Assembly: GCF_004357985.1 (NCBI RefSeq)
Contig: NZ_SMTF01000003.1
Coordinates: 401,380-465,379 of the forward strand
Source: Luteimonas aestuarii
Lineage (GTDB): Bacteria > Pseudomonadota > Gammaproteobacteria > Xanthomonadales > Xanthomonadaceae
Reading direction: 5' to 3'
DNA: 64,000 bases
Below the pieces are notes generated by a model. The model had not been told where the DNA came from, made no database searches, and saw only the letters and a list, made by a program, of their open reading frames with translations. The position numbers and the translations under genes are program-made. Shown here piece by piece: positions 44,707 to 53,976 of this stretch. Every line of letters starts with the position of its first letter. Within the stretch, counting starts at the first letter, position 1.

Positions 44707-46980
44707 TCAGAAGCGCTTGCGGAGATCGATTCCCCAGGTGCGCGGCAGGCCGGGATACCCGTTGTAGCTACCTGCCTGCGCGACGGAATCGAAAATCACC
44801 ATGTTGTAGTACTCGTCGGTGAGATTGTTGCCCCACAACGACACCTCGAAGTCGTTGCGAAAACGCAGGCCGACGCGTGCATTGACCAGCGTGTAGGCGT
44901 CCTGCCGCTTGGCCGGATCGAGGTTCGCACCGGTGTTCACCTCGCCCTGGTAACGGGCAGCGATGGAACCGAACAGCATCTTGTCGCCGACCTGCCGGTC
45001 GAAGTCGAACCCCAGCAGTCCGGTGTGCTTCGGTGCGTTGGTGATCTGCCTGCCGTGCAGCGCTGCGTTGAACGTGTCTTCGCCGTACTCGGCTTTGTTG
45101 TAGGTATAACCGCCACGCAGCTTGTAACCCGGCGCGAGGTACCAGTCCGCCTCCAGCTCCACGCCCTGGGAGCGAGCACTGGCCTCGTTGGAGATGCGGA
45201 AGCCCAGCCCGTCGAAGGTGTTGAGCTGGACGTCGTCGTAATCCATCCGGAACAGCGCGGCACGAAGGAACAACCGCCGGTCGAACAATGGCTTCTTCAG
45301 ACCGAGTTCATAGGAAGTCACCGTTTCCGGTTCGAACGCGGCCGTGCCTCCGACCGCATTCGCCGGGTCGAGGTTGATGCCTCCGGCCTTGAATCCGGTC
45401 GAGTACGTGAAATAGACGCTACCGCCGCCGTCGAAGTTCTTCGCGAGACTGGCGACGCCCACGGTGCGCTCGTCCCCATAGGACGCGCTGTACAGCGGCA
45501 CGCCACAGAGGATGCGCGCTGCAGCCGGAAGCCCCGGTATCGTGCACGAGGGCGAATTGGAAACACTGAAGCCGTAGCCATCCTTGTCCTCGCGCACGTG
45601 GCGCAGGCCAAGGGTCAGGTCGATTCCGTGGTCGAAGTGCACGATGTTGTGCGTGTAGAGCGCCTGCGTCCGCCCCGACTGGCGCGCACGGCGCTGCTGC
45701 AGGCCGGTGCCCACGGTGTAGAGCGGCAGCACGGGAGCCGGCGGCACCACACCGAGGAAATAATTTCCGGCCAGCGCGCCGAACAGCGTCTGACCATCGA
45801 ACCCGACCTCCTCCCAGCCAAGATACGCACCCACCATCCAGTCGATGCGCTCGCCCTGCCCGCGCAGGGTGAACTCGGAAATCCTGGTGATCGCGCTGCC
45901 CTCATCACCGGTCAATACAGCGATGTCGACATCGCTGAAGTCGCCGTCCGACATCACCAGGGACTTGCCGTCGCGGTAGCTCAGCGTGCCGTTCAGCGTG
46001 GCCCAGCCGAGGTCCCACTCCATCAGCGCGCTCAATCCCGCCTCGTCGACATCCGAGCGCACCTCCGCGTCGAACGCGACCTGGTAGCTGCCGTCGTAGG
46101 CCGGCAGCGTGCCACCCAGCAGCCGCAGGAACGCTGCCGTGGCGCCGTATTGCGTATACGGCGCCGCGCAACAGTTCTCACGCTTCTGCACGGCATCGGC
46201 GATCAGGCGCAGCGAAAAGTCCTCCGTTGGCGTCCACAGCGCCTGCGCGCGCGCCAGCCAGCGGTCGCGGTTGTTGTAGTCGCGGCCGTCGAAGGTGTTG
46301 TGCACGTAGCCATCGCGCTGGTTGTACTGCGCGCTGAAACGCAGCGCGAGCGTGTCGTCGACCACAGGCCCGCTCCAGGCGCCGGAGAACACGGTGCTGT
46401 CGAAGTTGCCGAGCGACGCCGCGACGAATCCTTCGTTCACGAAGGTCGGCTTCTTGGTCTGGATGTTGATCACGCCGGACGAGGTGTTCTTGCCGAACAG
46501 GGTGCTCTGCGGGCCGCGCAGCACCTCGATCTGGTCGATGTCGACCAGATCGGTCAGCGCCAGGCCCGAACGCGACCGGTAGATGCCATCCACCAGCACA
46601 CCAACCGAGCCCTCCAGCCCCGGGTTGCTGGCCGCGGTACCGATGCCGCGCATGCGGATCACCGCGCCGCCCGCCTCACTGCCCGAGGTGGTCACCACCA
46701 GCGATGGCGCCAGCATCGACAGCGATTGGGTGTCCTGCACGTTGGCCGCGACCAGGTCGTCGCCGCCAATGGCGGTTACCGCGACTGGCACGCGGTCGAT
46801 GTCCAGCGCGCGCCGCGTCGCGGTCACGGTGACGGTGTCGAGCGAGGTCGCGCGTTCTTCCGCCACGCCCTCGTCGGCCGCGTCCTGCGACAGGGCCGGC
46901 GACGCGGCCAGCGCGAGCGAAACCGCGAACGCGAGCACGCCGCACCTGCGCACGCGGAGGGCCTCGTGTGCTGTGCTCAT
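44707..46980 (-). CDS. TonB-dependent outer-membrane receptor (first of two)
   Basis: This 757-residue outer-membrane transporter has a signal peptide (AFAVSLALAASPALSQ), then a plug domain (TVTVTATRRALDIDRVPVAV, residues about 48-67; GVINIQTKKP near 150) and a 22-strand barrel with the aromatic C-terminus GIDLRKRF. Such receptors pull in large or scarce ligands using TonB energy. It is followed by DUF1214/DUF1254/esterase genes and preceded 18 bp by another receptor, so the substrate probably enters here before hydrolysis. Confidence 0.93.
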   Translation of the reverse strand: MSTAHEALRVRRCGVLAFAVSLALAASPALSQDAADEGVAEERATSLDTVTVTATRRALDIDRVPVAVTAIGGDDLVAANVQDTQSLSMLAPSLVVTTSGSEAGGAVIRMRGIGTAASNPGLEGSVGVLVDGIYRSRSGLALTDLVDIDQIEVLRGPQSTLFGKNTSSGVINIQTKKPTFVNEGFVAASLGNFDSTVFSGAWSGPVVDDTLALRFSAQYNQRDGYVHNTFDGRDYNNRDRWLARAQALWTPTEDFSLRLIADAVQKRENCCAAPYTQYGATAAFLRLLGGTLPAYDGSYQVAFDAEVRSDVDEAGLSALMEWDLGWATLNGTLSYRDGKSLVMSDGDFSDVDIAVLTGDEGSAITRISEFTLRGQGERIDWMVGAYLGWEEVGFDGQTLFGALAGNYFLGVVPPAPVLPLYTVGTGLQQRRARQSGRTQALYTHNIVHFDHGIDLTLGLRHVREDKDGYGFSVSNSPSCTIPGLPAAARILCGVPLYSASYGDERTVGVASLAKNFDGGGSVYFTYSTGFKAGGINLDPANAVGGTAAFEPETVTSYELGLKKPLFDRRLFLRAALFRMDYDDVQLNTFDGLGFRISNEASARSQGVELEADWYLAPGYKLRGGYTYNKAEYGEDTFNAALHGRQITNAPKHTGLLGFDFDRQVGDKMLFGSIAARYQGEVNTGANLDPAKRQDAYTLVNARVGLRFRNDFEVSLWGNNLTDEYYNMVIFDSVAQAGSYNGYPGLPRTWGIDLRKRF

Positions 46981-46998
46981 GCCGGTCGTGGTCCTGTC

Positions 46999-49422
46999 TC
47001 AGAACTGCTGGCGGAAGGTGATGCCGTACATCCGTGGGTTGCCCAGGCGCCCGACAATCGCGCCTGTGCCGAAGATCAAGGGGCTGCGATAGAGGTAGTA
47101 CTCCTTGTCGAACGCATTGTTCACCCATAGCGACACGTCGGTACCCCGCTCGCCGAAGCGCACACCGGCGCGGAAGTTGAACAGCGAGAACGACGGCACC
47201 CAGGTTTGCTCGGACGGGCCGGAGTAGAAACCGGACCGGTACGAGACGTCGCCACCGACGTAGGGACGCACCCCACCGCTGCCGAAGCCGCGCTGGAACT
47301 CGTAGTGGGCACGGGCATGCCCCGCCCAGCGCGAGACGTTGGTCAGCGCACGCCCGCTCAGGTCGCAGAGGCCGGTCGGATTGACGCCCGCGCACTGGCT
47401 GACCGGCGCGGACACGTAGTAGGCATCGGTGTACGCCACCGAAGCGCCGAGGGTGAGCCCGCGGCCAGCGAGGTAGAGGGCGTCGATCTCGGCGCCCTGC
47501 GAGCGGATTTCGGGAACGTTGGCCACGTAGATCGTGGTCGCGCCGACCGGGCTGGTGAACACGCGCGAGCTCTGGTAGTTCTCCACGTCGGTGCGGAACG
47601 CCGACAGGTTGAGCATTATCCGGTTGCCGAGCAGGCGGCTCTTGAGGCCCAGCTCGTAGCTGTTCGCGTTCTCCGGCTCGATGGTTTCACTCGACGCCGG
47701 GACGTTGGCGCCGAAGTTGATGCCGCCGGACTTGTAGCCGCGGGAGTACGACGCATAGCCAGTGACGTCATCGCTGATCTTCCACGTCCCGCTCACGGTG
47801 CCCGACAGGTCTCCCTCGTCGTTGGACTGCGGATAGCCAGAAATGGTGCGGGTGTCGAATGCCGGGACGGAGGCCGCACGGATCGCGGCCACCGTCGGCG
47901 CCAGCGCGGGCGGGATGTCGGCCAGGGGTACGCCGCCCTGCGCTGCCTGCACCGAGAAGCCGGACTTGCGCTCATCGGTGTAGCGCAGCCCCAGCGCGAG
48001 ATCGAAGCGGTCGTTGACGTGCCAGGTGGCGTGGCCGAAGACGGCCGCGCTGCGCGTGTCGACGCGACTTTCGCCCACGCCCTGCAGCCCATCCAGCGCC
48101 AACGTGCTCAGCGCCTGCGGCAGCCCCGGCAGGATCCACGGGCCGGCGGCGGCGCCGAACTCCTGGAAAGTGTCGCTGGTCAGGCGGTCCTTCATGTAGA
48201 ACAGTCCGACCACGTACTCCAGTGCGCGGCCGTCGGGCGATGCCAGGCGCAGTTCCTGCGTGGTCGTCTTCGAATCGGAGAAGAACGCGCCCTGGGTCAG
48301 GATCGGCAGCCCGATCATGTCCAGGTCGTTGTAGGGATCGAACGACCAGCGGCGGTGCGCGGTGATGGAGGTGAAGGTGTGCCCGCTGTCGAGGCGCCAG
48401 TCGAGCTTCGCCGCCAGGCCGCTTTGTTCGATCTGGTAGTTCTGCCGGGAATCGATGTCCGTGCGCCGGGCGAACGGATCGACCGGCAACGGCGTGTACC
48501 CCACCAGCGCGGAGCGCGCGTAGAAACCGTTGGCGATCGGCGTGCCGTCGTCCAGCGTCGTGATCACGCGATCGATCACGTCCGTGCAGCAGTCGAGGTC
48601 CTGCTTGCTGTAGTCGGCGGTCAACATCAACGTGACGCCGTTGCCCGGATCGAACAGCAACTGTCCGCGGACGCTCTTGTCGTCGTAGTCGTTGACGTCG
48701 CGTCCGGTCCGCACGTTGTGCATCGTCCCGTCGCGACTGGTAACCGACGCAGTCAGGCGGCCTGCGACGGTCTCGCTGAAGCCGCCCGACGCGGTGCCGG
48801 CGATGCGCCTGTAACCGTAGTTGCCGACACCCACCTGCAACGCACCTTCCGGTTGGAAGCTCGGTCCGCGCGTGGTGATGTTCAGCGCGCCGGCGGTGGT
48901 GTTCTTGCCGAACAGCGTGCCCTGCGGACCGCGCAGGATTTCCATCTGCTCGATGTCGATGAAATCGAACGCCGATGCACCCGGCCGCGCGTAGTACACG
49001 CCATCCACGAACACCCCCACGCTGTTGACCAGCATTTCGCTGGCCAGGTTGGCCCCAAGGCCGCGGATGGTCATGCTGACGTTGCGCGGGTTGGTGTTGA
49101 CCACGCGCAGGCTCGGCACCTGGCGATAGATTTCCTGCAGGTTGGGATCGCCACCGGTTTCGAGATCGTTGCCATCGAGCACCGACATCGCGATCGGAAC
49201 GTCCTGCTCGCGCTCGTCGCGACGCCGCGCAGTGACGACCATCCGGTCGAGTTCGATGGCTTCGGTGGGTTGCGCGGCCGGGCCGGATGCGGGCGCCTGG
49301 CCGGGTTCCGCCGGCTCCTGCGCGACGGCGATCGCCTGGCAGCACAATGCCGACAGTACGCAGGCGGCAAGCCTGTGGATGCGCAGGCCACGGGATGCTG
49401 TGCGGGATTGGAGTTGCGACAT
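46999..49422 (-). CDS. TonB-dependent outer-membrane receptor (second of two)
   Basis: This is an 807-residue receptor. The frame is open to 49812, but the ATG at 49422 is preceded by GGGGG at good distance and starts a signal peptide (RLAACVLSALCCQAIAVAQ). The plug begins MVVTARRRDEREQDVPIAMSVLDG (split: MVVTARRRDERE, then QDVPIAMSVLDG) and contains GALNITTRGP; the barrel ends MYGITFRQQF. It is not a duplicate of its neighbour by eye: loop regions and lengths differ. Both belong to the operon that starts with a beta-lactamase-fold hydrolase. Confidence 0.93.
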   Translation of the reverse strand: MSQLQSRTASRGLRIHRLAACVLSALCCQAIAVAQEPAEPGQAPASGPAAQPTEAIELDRMVVTARRRDEREQDVPIAMSVLDGNDLETGGDPNLQEIYRQVPSLRVVNTNPRNVSMTIRGLGANLASEMLVNSVGVFVDGVYYARPGASAFDFIDIEQMEILRGPQGTLFGKNTTAGALNITTRGPSFQPEGALQVGVGNYGYRRIAGTASGGFSETVAGRLTASVTSRDGTMHNVRTGRDVNDYDDKSVRGQLLFDPGNGVTLMLTADYSKQDLDCCTDVIDRVITTLDDGTPIANGFYARSALVGYTPLPVDPFARRTDIDSRQNYQIEQSGLAAKLDWRLDSGHTFTSITAHRRWSFDPYNDLDMIGLPILTQGAFFSDSKTTTQELRLASPDGRALEYVVGLFYMKDRLTSDTFQEFGAAAGPWILPGLPQALSTLALDGLQGVGESRVDTRSAAVFGHATWHVNDRFDLALGLRYTDERKSGFSVQAAQGGVPLADIPPALAPTVAAIRAASVPAFDTRTISGYPQSNDEGDLSGTVSGTWKISDDVTGYASYSRGYKSGGINFGANVPASSETIEPENANSYELGLKSRLLGNRIMLNLSAFRTDVENYQSSRVFTSPVGATTIYVANVPEIRSQGAEIDALYLAGRGLTLGASVAYTDAYYVSAPVSQCAGVNPTGLCDLSGRALTNVSRWAGHARAHYEFQRGFGSGGVRPYVGGDVSYRSGFYSGPSEQTWVPSFSLFNFRAGVRFGERGTDVSLWVNNAFDKEYYLYRSPLIFGTGAIVGRLGNPRMYGITFRQQF

Positions 49423-49474
49423 GGTGCCCCCTGGTGGATGGAACGGCGTCGGGATCAGCGGATGTACGGACGGG

Positions 49475-50485
49475 TCATGGGGTGTAGCCGGTGTAGGCGT
49501 AACGGATCGCCTGCCCGCAAATCGCGCTCGCCCGGAATGCCGTGCCAAGCAGGCCACGCCGCGCGACGATGCCGTAGAGACTCTTGTCGGCGCTGATCCA
49601 CGGATAGAAACCCCACGCGCCGGCACTGCTGTAGGCGCCGTCACCGGGGCCGACCACAGGGCTAAGGGGGGGGTTGAACTGCCCGGCCGTGGCGTTGTCC
49701 TCGATCCAGTAGTGGTAGCCGTAGCTCCACGCGACCGTTCCGGCGGCCGTGCAGCCGGACTGTCCGGGCGGACAGGGCAAGGTCGGGATGGTGTCGACGC
49801 CGAGGTGGTCATGCATCACCAATCCGCCACTTGCGGGTGGCGTCATCATCCGGATCAGGAACTCCGCGTACTCCGCAGCGCTTCCTTCCAACCCAGCCGG
49901 CAACGCCGGATACTGGTACTCCATGGTCGTTCCGAGCGTGAGTTGCACCTCGGCCGTCAGCTGCGCGGTGGTGAAATCGCCCATGTCCAGCAGCGACGGG
50001 CTGGCAGCGACGTACTGGCTGTTGCCACCGCTGTAGAAGAACTCGCCGACCGCGCCCGGATCCTGGACGTTGTTGCCGATCATGTTGAAACAGCCCTTGA
50101 CCGTCGGTGCCAGCGTGCACAGCAGCTGGTTGAACGGCTTGTAGCCGGTGAGCATGAACGCCGCGTCGCGCACCGCAGGCGGCGGCGCTCCGGCATACCG
50201 CTCCAGAATATAGGCACCCAACGGCCATTTCGATGCCGACGCAAGGTTCATGCGGCTGTTGCGGTTGTACAGCGTGCCGCCGACCTGGCCGGACACGAGC
50301 GGCCCGCCAACATCGCCGATTTCCCAGTAGAACGGCCGTGCGGCGGTGCATGCCGAGCCATTCGCGGCAGCAGTGGCCGCCAATGGATCGCCGGCGAGTG
50401 CCGACGACGAGAACGCAGCCATGGCGAGTACGCCCGCGGCTAGCAAACGACGAAACATCCCATTGCCTCTGTTCGCACACATCAT
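49475..50485 (-). CDS. Exported SxxK serine hydrolase-like protein
   Basis: This 336-residue product has a signal peptide (RLLAAGVLAMAAFSSSALAG) and a penicillin-binding-protein/class A-C beta-lactamase-like SxxK motif (S83-A-S-K86 in NLASASKWPLGAYI), with a possible second motif YSGGN (about 151). The usual KTG is not obvious; RRG near the C-terminus may stand in. Cysteines (at least eight) suggest disulphides. The ATG at 50485 has GGAGGA upstream. It may hydrolyse an amide, ester or lactam in the periplasm. I am unsure of the exact subfamily. Confidence 0.65.
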   Translation of the reverse strand: MMCANRGNGMFRRLLAAGVLAMAAFSSSALAGDPLAATAAANGSACTAARPFYWEIGDVGGPLVSGQVGGTLYNRNSRMNLASASKWPLGAYILERYAGAPPPAVRDAAFMLTGYKPFNQLLCTLAPTVKGCFNMIGNNVQDPGAVGEFFYSGGNSQYVAASPSLLDMGDFTTAQLTAEVQLTLGTTMEYQYPALPAGLEGSAAEYAEFLIRMMTPPASGGLVMHDHLGVDTIPTLPCPPGQSGCTAAGTVAWSYGYHYWIEDNATAGQFNPPLSPVVGPGDGAYSSAGAWGFYPWISADKSLYGIVARRGLLGTAFRASAICGQAIRYAYTGYTP

Positions 50486-50542
50486 CTCGTCCTCCCATGG
50501 TGGACCGGGTGACCGGCCGCGATTGGTCTTGTGCAGATCAGG

Positions 50543-51868
50543 TCAATGCGCGGGATCGACCAGCGCTTCGTACACCGCCGTCTTCAGGACATCGCCGAGC
50601 GGATAGGTCCCCGACGGCATGAGCTGGGTCATCAGGACGGCAACGATGCCGTTGCGGCGATCCACGAAGAACGTGGTACTGCCGGCGCCGCCCCACATGT
50701 ACGTGCCCTCGCCCCCATGCTCGTCGTCGAGCACGACCGCCCCGCCATAACCGAAGCCCACGCCGGTGCCGGTGCCGCCGAAACCGAATGGCGTGGCCTC
50801 GGCCAGTTGCCCGAACTGGTCCTCGCGAAGGTGGTTGGACAGCATCAGGTCGACGCTTCCCGGCCTGAGTACGCGTACGCCGTCCAGCTCGCCGCCGTTG
50901 CACAGCATTTGTGCGAACCGGTAGTAGTCCAAGATCGTCGACACCAGCGCACCGCTGCCGGTTGCGACCGCGGGCGGTTTGAGGAACGCGCTGCGTTGCG
51001 GCGTCTCCACCGCGACCAGCCCACCATCGGCATTGCGCGCGTACAGCGATGCGAAGCGGTCTAGCGATCCCTCGGGCACGTGGAACCCTGTGTCGCCCAT
51101 CTTCAGCGGCCCGAGGATGCGTTCCTGCAGGAACGCATCGAAGCCTTGGCCTCGGGTGCGTTCGACCACGAGCGCGGCGATGTCGAACCCCAGGCCGTAG
51201 TGCCAGCGCTCGTCCGGCTGGTAGGCCAATGGCACGCTGGAGATGCGTTCGGCGAACGCGCCGAGATCCGGAATCGAACCGTCCAGGAACCAGGTCGCCG
51301 ACTGCAGCCCGGCCTGCTGGTAGAGCTTGGCGACCGGCGTTCCGATCTGGAAGCTCATCGTGAAGCCAGCGGTGTGCGTCAGCAGGTTCTCGATCGTCAT
51401 CTGCTGCTGCGCCGGCACGGTCTCGATCGCGTCGCCTTCGCCATCGGCATACACACGCACGTCCGCCAGCTCCGGCACGTAGCGGGCCACCGGATCGGAC
51501 AGCGAGAATCCCCCCTTCTCGTAGGCGGCCATCACCGCGGCGGCGGTGACCGGCTTGGCCATCGAGTAGACACGGATGATCGTGTCGTCCGCCATCGGCG
51601 CGGCGGTATCGATATCGCGCTGGCCGAAGGCGGCGAGATGGACGATCCTGCCATGGCGCGCCACCAGCACGCTGGCGCCGGGAAGCTCGCCGCGATCGAC
51701 GTAGCCTTGCAAGGTCCGGTCGAGTTCGGCCAGGCGCGCAGCGTCGAAACCCAACTCCGCTGGCGATGCCAGCGCCGGCACGGCGTTGTCCTGCGCTGAC
51801 GCGGTCAACGCAGACATGGACAGGCATAGGGAAAACCCGGCCCGGTGGAACGCGCGACGCAAAGTCAT
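50543..51868 (-). CDS. Exported beta-lactamase-family serine hydrolase (esterase EstB-like)
   Basis: This 441-residue protein has a signal peptide (SLCLSMSALTASAQ) and a class-C beta-lactamase/EstB fold: SxxK as S102-M-A-K105, tyrosine motif WHYGLGFD (about 240) and WGGAGST near the end in the KTG position. The frame is open to 52084, but ATG 51868 has GGGGGG upstream and begins the signal peptide. Relatives act as esterases, transesterases or DD-peptidases more often than as true beta-lactamases. It is the first gene of the minus-strand receptor operon. A TTGTCGACAA site lies 83 bp upstream. Confidence 0.86.
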   Translation of the reverse strand: MTLRRAFHRAGFSLCLSMSALTASAQDNAVPALASPAELGFDAARLAELDRTLQGYVDRGELPGASVLVARHGRIVHLAAFGQRDIDTAAPMADDTIIRVYSMAKPVTAAAVMAAYEKGGFSLSDPVARYVPELADVRVYADGEGDAIETVPAQQQMTIENLLTHTAGFTMSFQIGTPVAKLYQQAGLQSATWFLDGSIPDLGAFAERISSVPLAYQPDERWHYGLGFDIAALVVERTRGQGFDAFLQERILGPLKMGDTGFHVPEGSLDRFASLYARNADGGLVAVETPQRSAFLKPPAVATGSGALVSTILDYYRFAQMLCNGGELDGVRVLRPGSVDLMLSNHLREDQFGQLAEATPFGFGGTGTGVGFGYGGAVVLDDEHGGEGTYMWGGAGSTTFFVDRRNGIVAVLMTQLMPSGTYPLGDVLKTAVYEALVDPAH

Positions 51869-51949
51869 GCCAGCCCCCCTCCCAAGGGATTGCAGACGGT
51901 ACTGAAGCCTGTGGCGAGTCTTACGCTTTGTCGACGGATTGGTCAACAC

Positions 51950-51961
51950 ATTGTCGACAAT
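51950..51961. promoter_or_regulatory. Operator-like palindrome ATTGTCGACAAT
   Basis: A perfect 12-bp palindrome with the same core as 38419-38432. It is 82 bp upstream of the hydrolase ATG, with a second half-site (TTTGTCGAC) centred 23 bp away, suggesting cooperative binding of two dimers. Confidence 0.68.
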
Positions 51962-52256
51962 TTTGCGCCGACGATTGTTTCGTGCCAGTATCTGGAATGC
52001 GCTGCGGCACGCTTGGGAAACGCTACTGCCGACATCATCGGCAAGCTTCCACACCCCCTGCCGCAAAGGCGACTTCAGGCTCATGGGCTCTCTTCGGATC
52101 GACAGAAAAATTCTTTATGAAACCAGCATATAGAGACGTACCGAGGGCCCTCAACCAGCAGCCGGAAGGGCCACCGCTGCAGGCTCCCGGGGCCAGGCGC
52201 GGGCCACGCCGGCCGTCCCTGCGCGCGCTGGCCGCACGGGGTTGTCGATCGCGCAG

Positions 52257-52266
52257 CTGTCGACAA
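52257..52266. promoter_or_regulatory. Operator-like site CTGTCGACAA (region B)
   Basis: Identical 10-mer to 38531-38540, with extended symmetry to CTGTCGACAACAG. It lies 126 bp upstream of the carboxyltransferase ATG, and a GTTGTCGA half-site begins 16 bp before it. Confidence 0.6.
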
Positions 52267-52391
52267 CAGGCATGCTGCGATGCCGCATGCACTTGCGCGG
52301 ATTTTGCGCAGGCCGCGAGCCGGGTTGTCGCATTCCGCACGTACACTGGACTGCCAACGCGCCATCCCGGGCCAAACCGCCACGAGACAGC

Positions 52392-53975
52392 ATGAGCGCC
52401 GACGACACCGCCCTCTCGGTTACAACTGGCGGCGACCCCCTCGCCGAACTGGAACGGCGCCGCGCGCTGGCGCTGCGCATGGGCGGCGAGCAGGCACTGC
52501 AGAAGTTCCGCGACAGTGGTCGCATGAACGCGCGCGAACGCATCGCCGCGCTGCTGGACGAAGGCAGCTTCCGCGAGTTCGGGCGGATCACCGGTGCCGG
52601 CAGCTACGACGAGAAGGGCGATCTGATCGACCTGCAACCGGTCAACGCGATCATCGGCTACGGCAACGTCGACGGGCGCAGGATTTCGGTGTCCGCGGAC
52701 GACTACACGATCCGCGCCGGCTCCTCGGAAGCGACGATCTCCGAGAAGTGGATCTACGCCGAACGCTATGCGTTGACCTATCGCATGCCGCTGGTTCGCC
52801 TGGTCGACAGCGCAGGTGGCAGCGTAAAGCTGCTCAGGAAGTTGAACGCGACGAAGATCCCGGGCTATTCGCAATGGCCGTCCAGCGACCTGATGCGAAC
52901 CGTTCCCGTGGTCGGCGTGGCGCTGGGGGCATGTGCGGGCCTGGGCGCGATCAAGGTGCTGTCGTCCCATTTCTCGGTCATGGTGCGCGCGCAGTCGCAG
53001 GTGTTCGCCGCGGGGCCGCCGGTGGTGAAGCAGGCCTACGGCATCGACGTCGACAAGAACGCGCTCGGCGGCCACGAGGTGCACCGCCGCAGCGCACTGG
53101 TGCACAACGAGGCCGAAGACGAGCGCGACGCGCTGAGGCAGGTCCGGCGATTCCTGTCGTACCTGCCGCGCAATGTGTACCGGCGCGCGCCGCATGCCAC
53201 GCCGACCGACGAGCGCGGGCGCATCGAGGACTGGTTGAAGGATGCGGTACCGACCGACCGGCGGCAGCCGTACGATCCCCGCCGGATCCTCGAAGGCGTG
53301 TTCGACCTCGGATCGGTGTTCGAGGTCGGGCGCCACCAGGGCGGCTCGACGATCACCGCGCTCGCCCGCATCGACGGCCACCCCGTCGGCGTCATCGCCG
53401 GCGACCCGCGCGTCTCCGGCGGCGCGATGACGCTGCAGAGCGCGTACAAGTTCGAACGCCATATCCAGTTGTGCGATACGTTCGGCCTGCCGGTGGTGCA
53501 CTTCGTCGACCAGCCGGGCAATGCGATCGGCCGCGATGCCGAGCTTGCCGGCACGCTGCTGGGCGCGATGCGCGTGGGCGAGTCGATCGAGGACGCTCGC
53601 GTGCCGTGGATTTCAATTGTCGTTCGCCGGGCCTTCGGCATGGCCGGCGCGATGCACGCCCCCAAGCACTACCCCGCGCTCAACCACGTCTTCGCCTGGC
53701 CGACCGCGCGCTGGGGCTCGATCCCGATCGAAGGTGGCGTGGCCGCGGCGCATCGGGCCGAGATCGAGGCCGCGCCGGACCCGCTCGCCATGCGCCGCGA
53801 GCTGGAGGCGTACTACGGCAAGCTCGGATCGCCTTTCCGCACCGCCGAACGTTTCGGCGTGGTCGATGTCATCGATCCACGCGAGACGCGTGCACTGCTG
53901 TGCGACTGGATCGAGGATGCGCGTGAGGCTCTGGACACCGATCCACGGCGCCCCCATGCGGCCGGGAGGGAGTGA
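52392..53975 (+). CDS. Acyl-CoA carboxylase carboxyltransferase (beta) subunit
   Basis: This 527-residue carboxyltransferase moves CO2 between biotin and an acyl-CoA. The ATG at 52392 gives MSADDTALS and the family start; an upstream frame from 52242 lies in the control region. Motifs are MNARERIAALLDEGSFREFG (about 45), LVDSAGGSVKLL (about 137), FAAGPPVVKQAYG-like region, QGGSTITALARIDGHPVGVIA (about 316: split as QGGSTITALARI, then DGHPVGVIA) and PVVHFVDQPGNAIG (about 365). No biotin carboxylase gene is nearby. Followed one base later by a small biotin carrier. Substrate is unknown; relatives use propionyl-, methylcrotonyl- or geranyl-CoA. Confidence 0.9.
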   Translation: MSADDTALSVTTGGDPLAELERRRALALRMGGEQALQKFRDSGRMNARERIAALLDEGSFREFGRITGAGSYDEKGDLIDLQPVNAIIGYGNVDGRRISVSADDYTIRAGSSEATISEKWIYAERYALTYRMPLVRLVDSAGGSVKLLRKLNATKIPGYSQWPSSDLMRTVPVVGVALGACAGLGAIKVLSSHFSVMVRAQSQVFAAGPPVVKQAYGIDVDKNALGGHEVHRRSALVHNEAEDERDALRQVRRFLSYLPRNVYRRAPHATPTDERGRIEDWLKDAVPTDRRQPYDPRRILEGVFDLGSVFEVGRHQGGSTITALARIDGHPVGVIAGDPRVSGGAMTLQSAYKFERHIQLCDTFGLPVVHFVDQPGNAIGRDAELAGTLLGAMRVGESIEDARVPWISIVVRRAFGMAGAMHAPKHYPALNHVFAWPTARWGSIPIEGGVAAAHRAEIEAAPDPLAMRRELEAYYGKLGSPFRTAERFGVVDVIDPRETRALLCDWIEDAREALDTDPRRPHAAGRE

Positions 53976-53976
53976 C

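Larger units (their letters stand above)
51869..52391. promoter_or_regulatory. Divergent control region B between hydrolase/receptor and carboxylase/ABC operons
   Basis: A 523-bp gene-free stretch. It holds TTGTCGACAA (51951-51960), a half-site TTTGTCGAC at 51927-51935, CTGTCGACAA (52257-52266) and a half-site GTTGTCGA at 52241-52248. Region A (38375-38697) carries the same pair of full sites. No further gene is supportable here. Confidence 0.7.

Noticed and set aside
47206..49596. 796-codon plus-strand frame opposite the second TonB receptor
   Set aside because: No recognisable family, His/Arg/Asp-rich antisense pattern; the receptor frame has signal peptide, plug and barrel.
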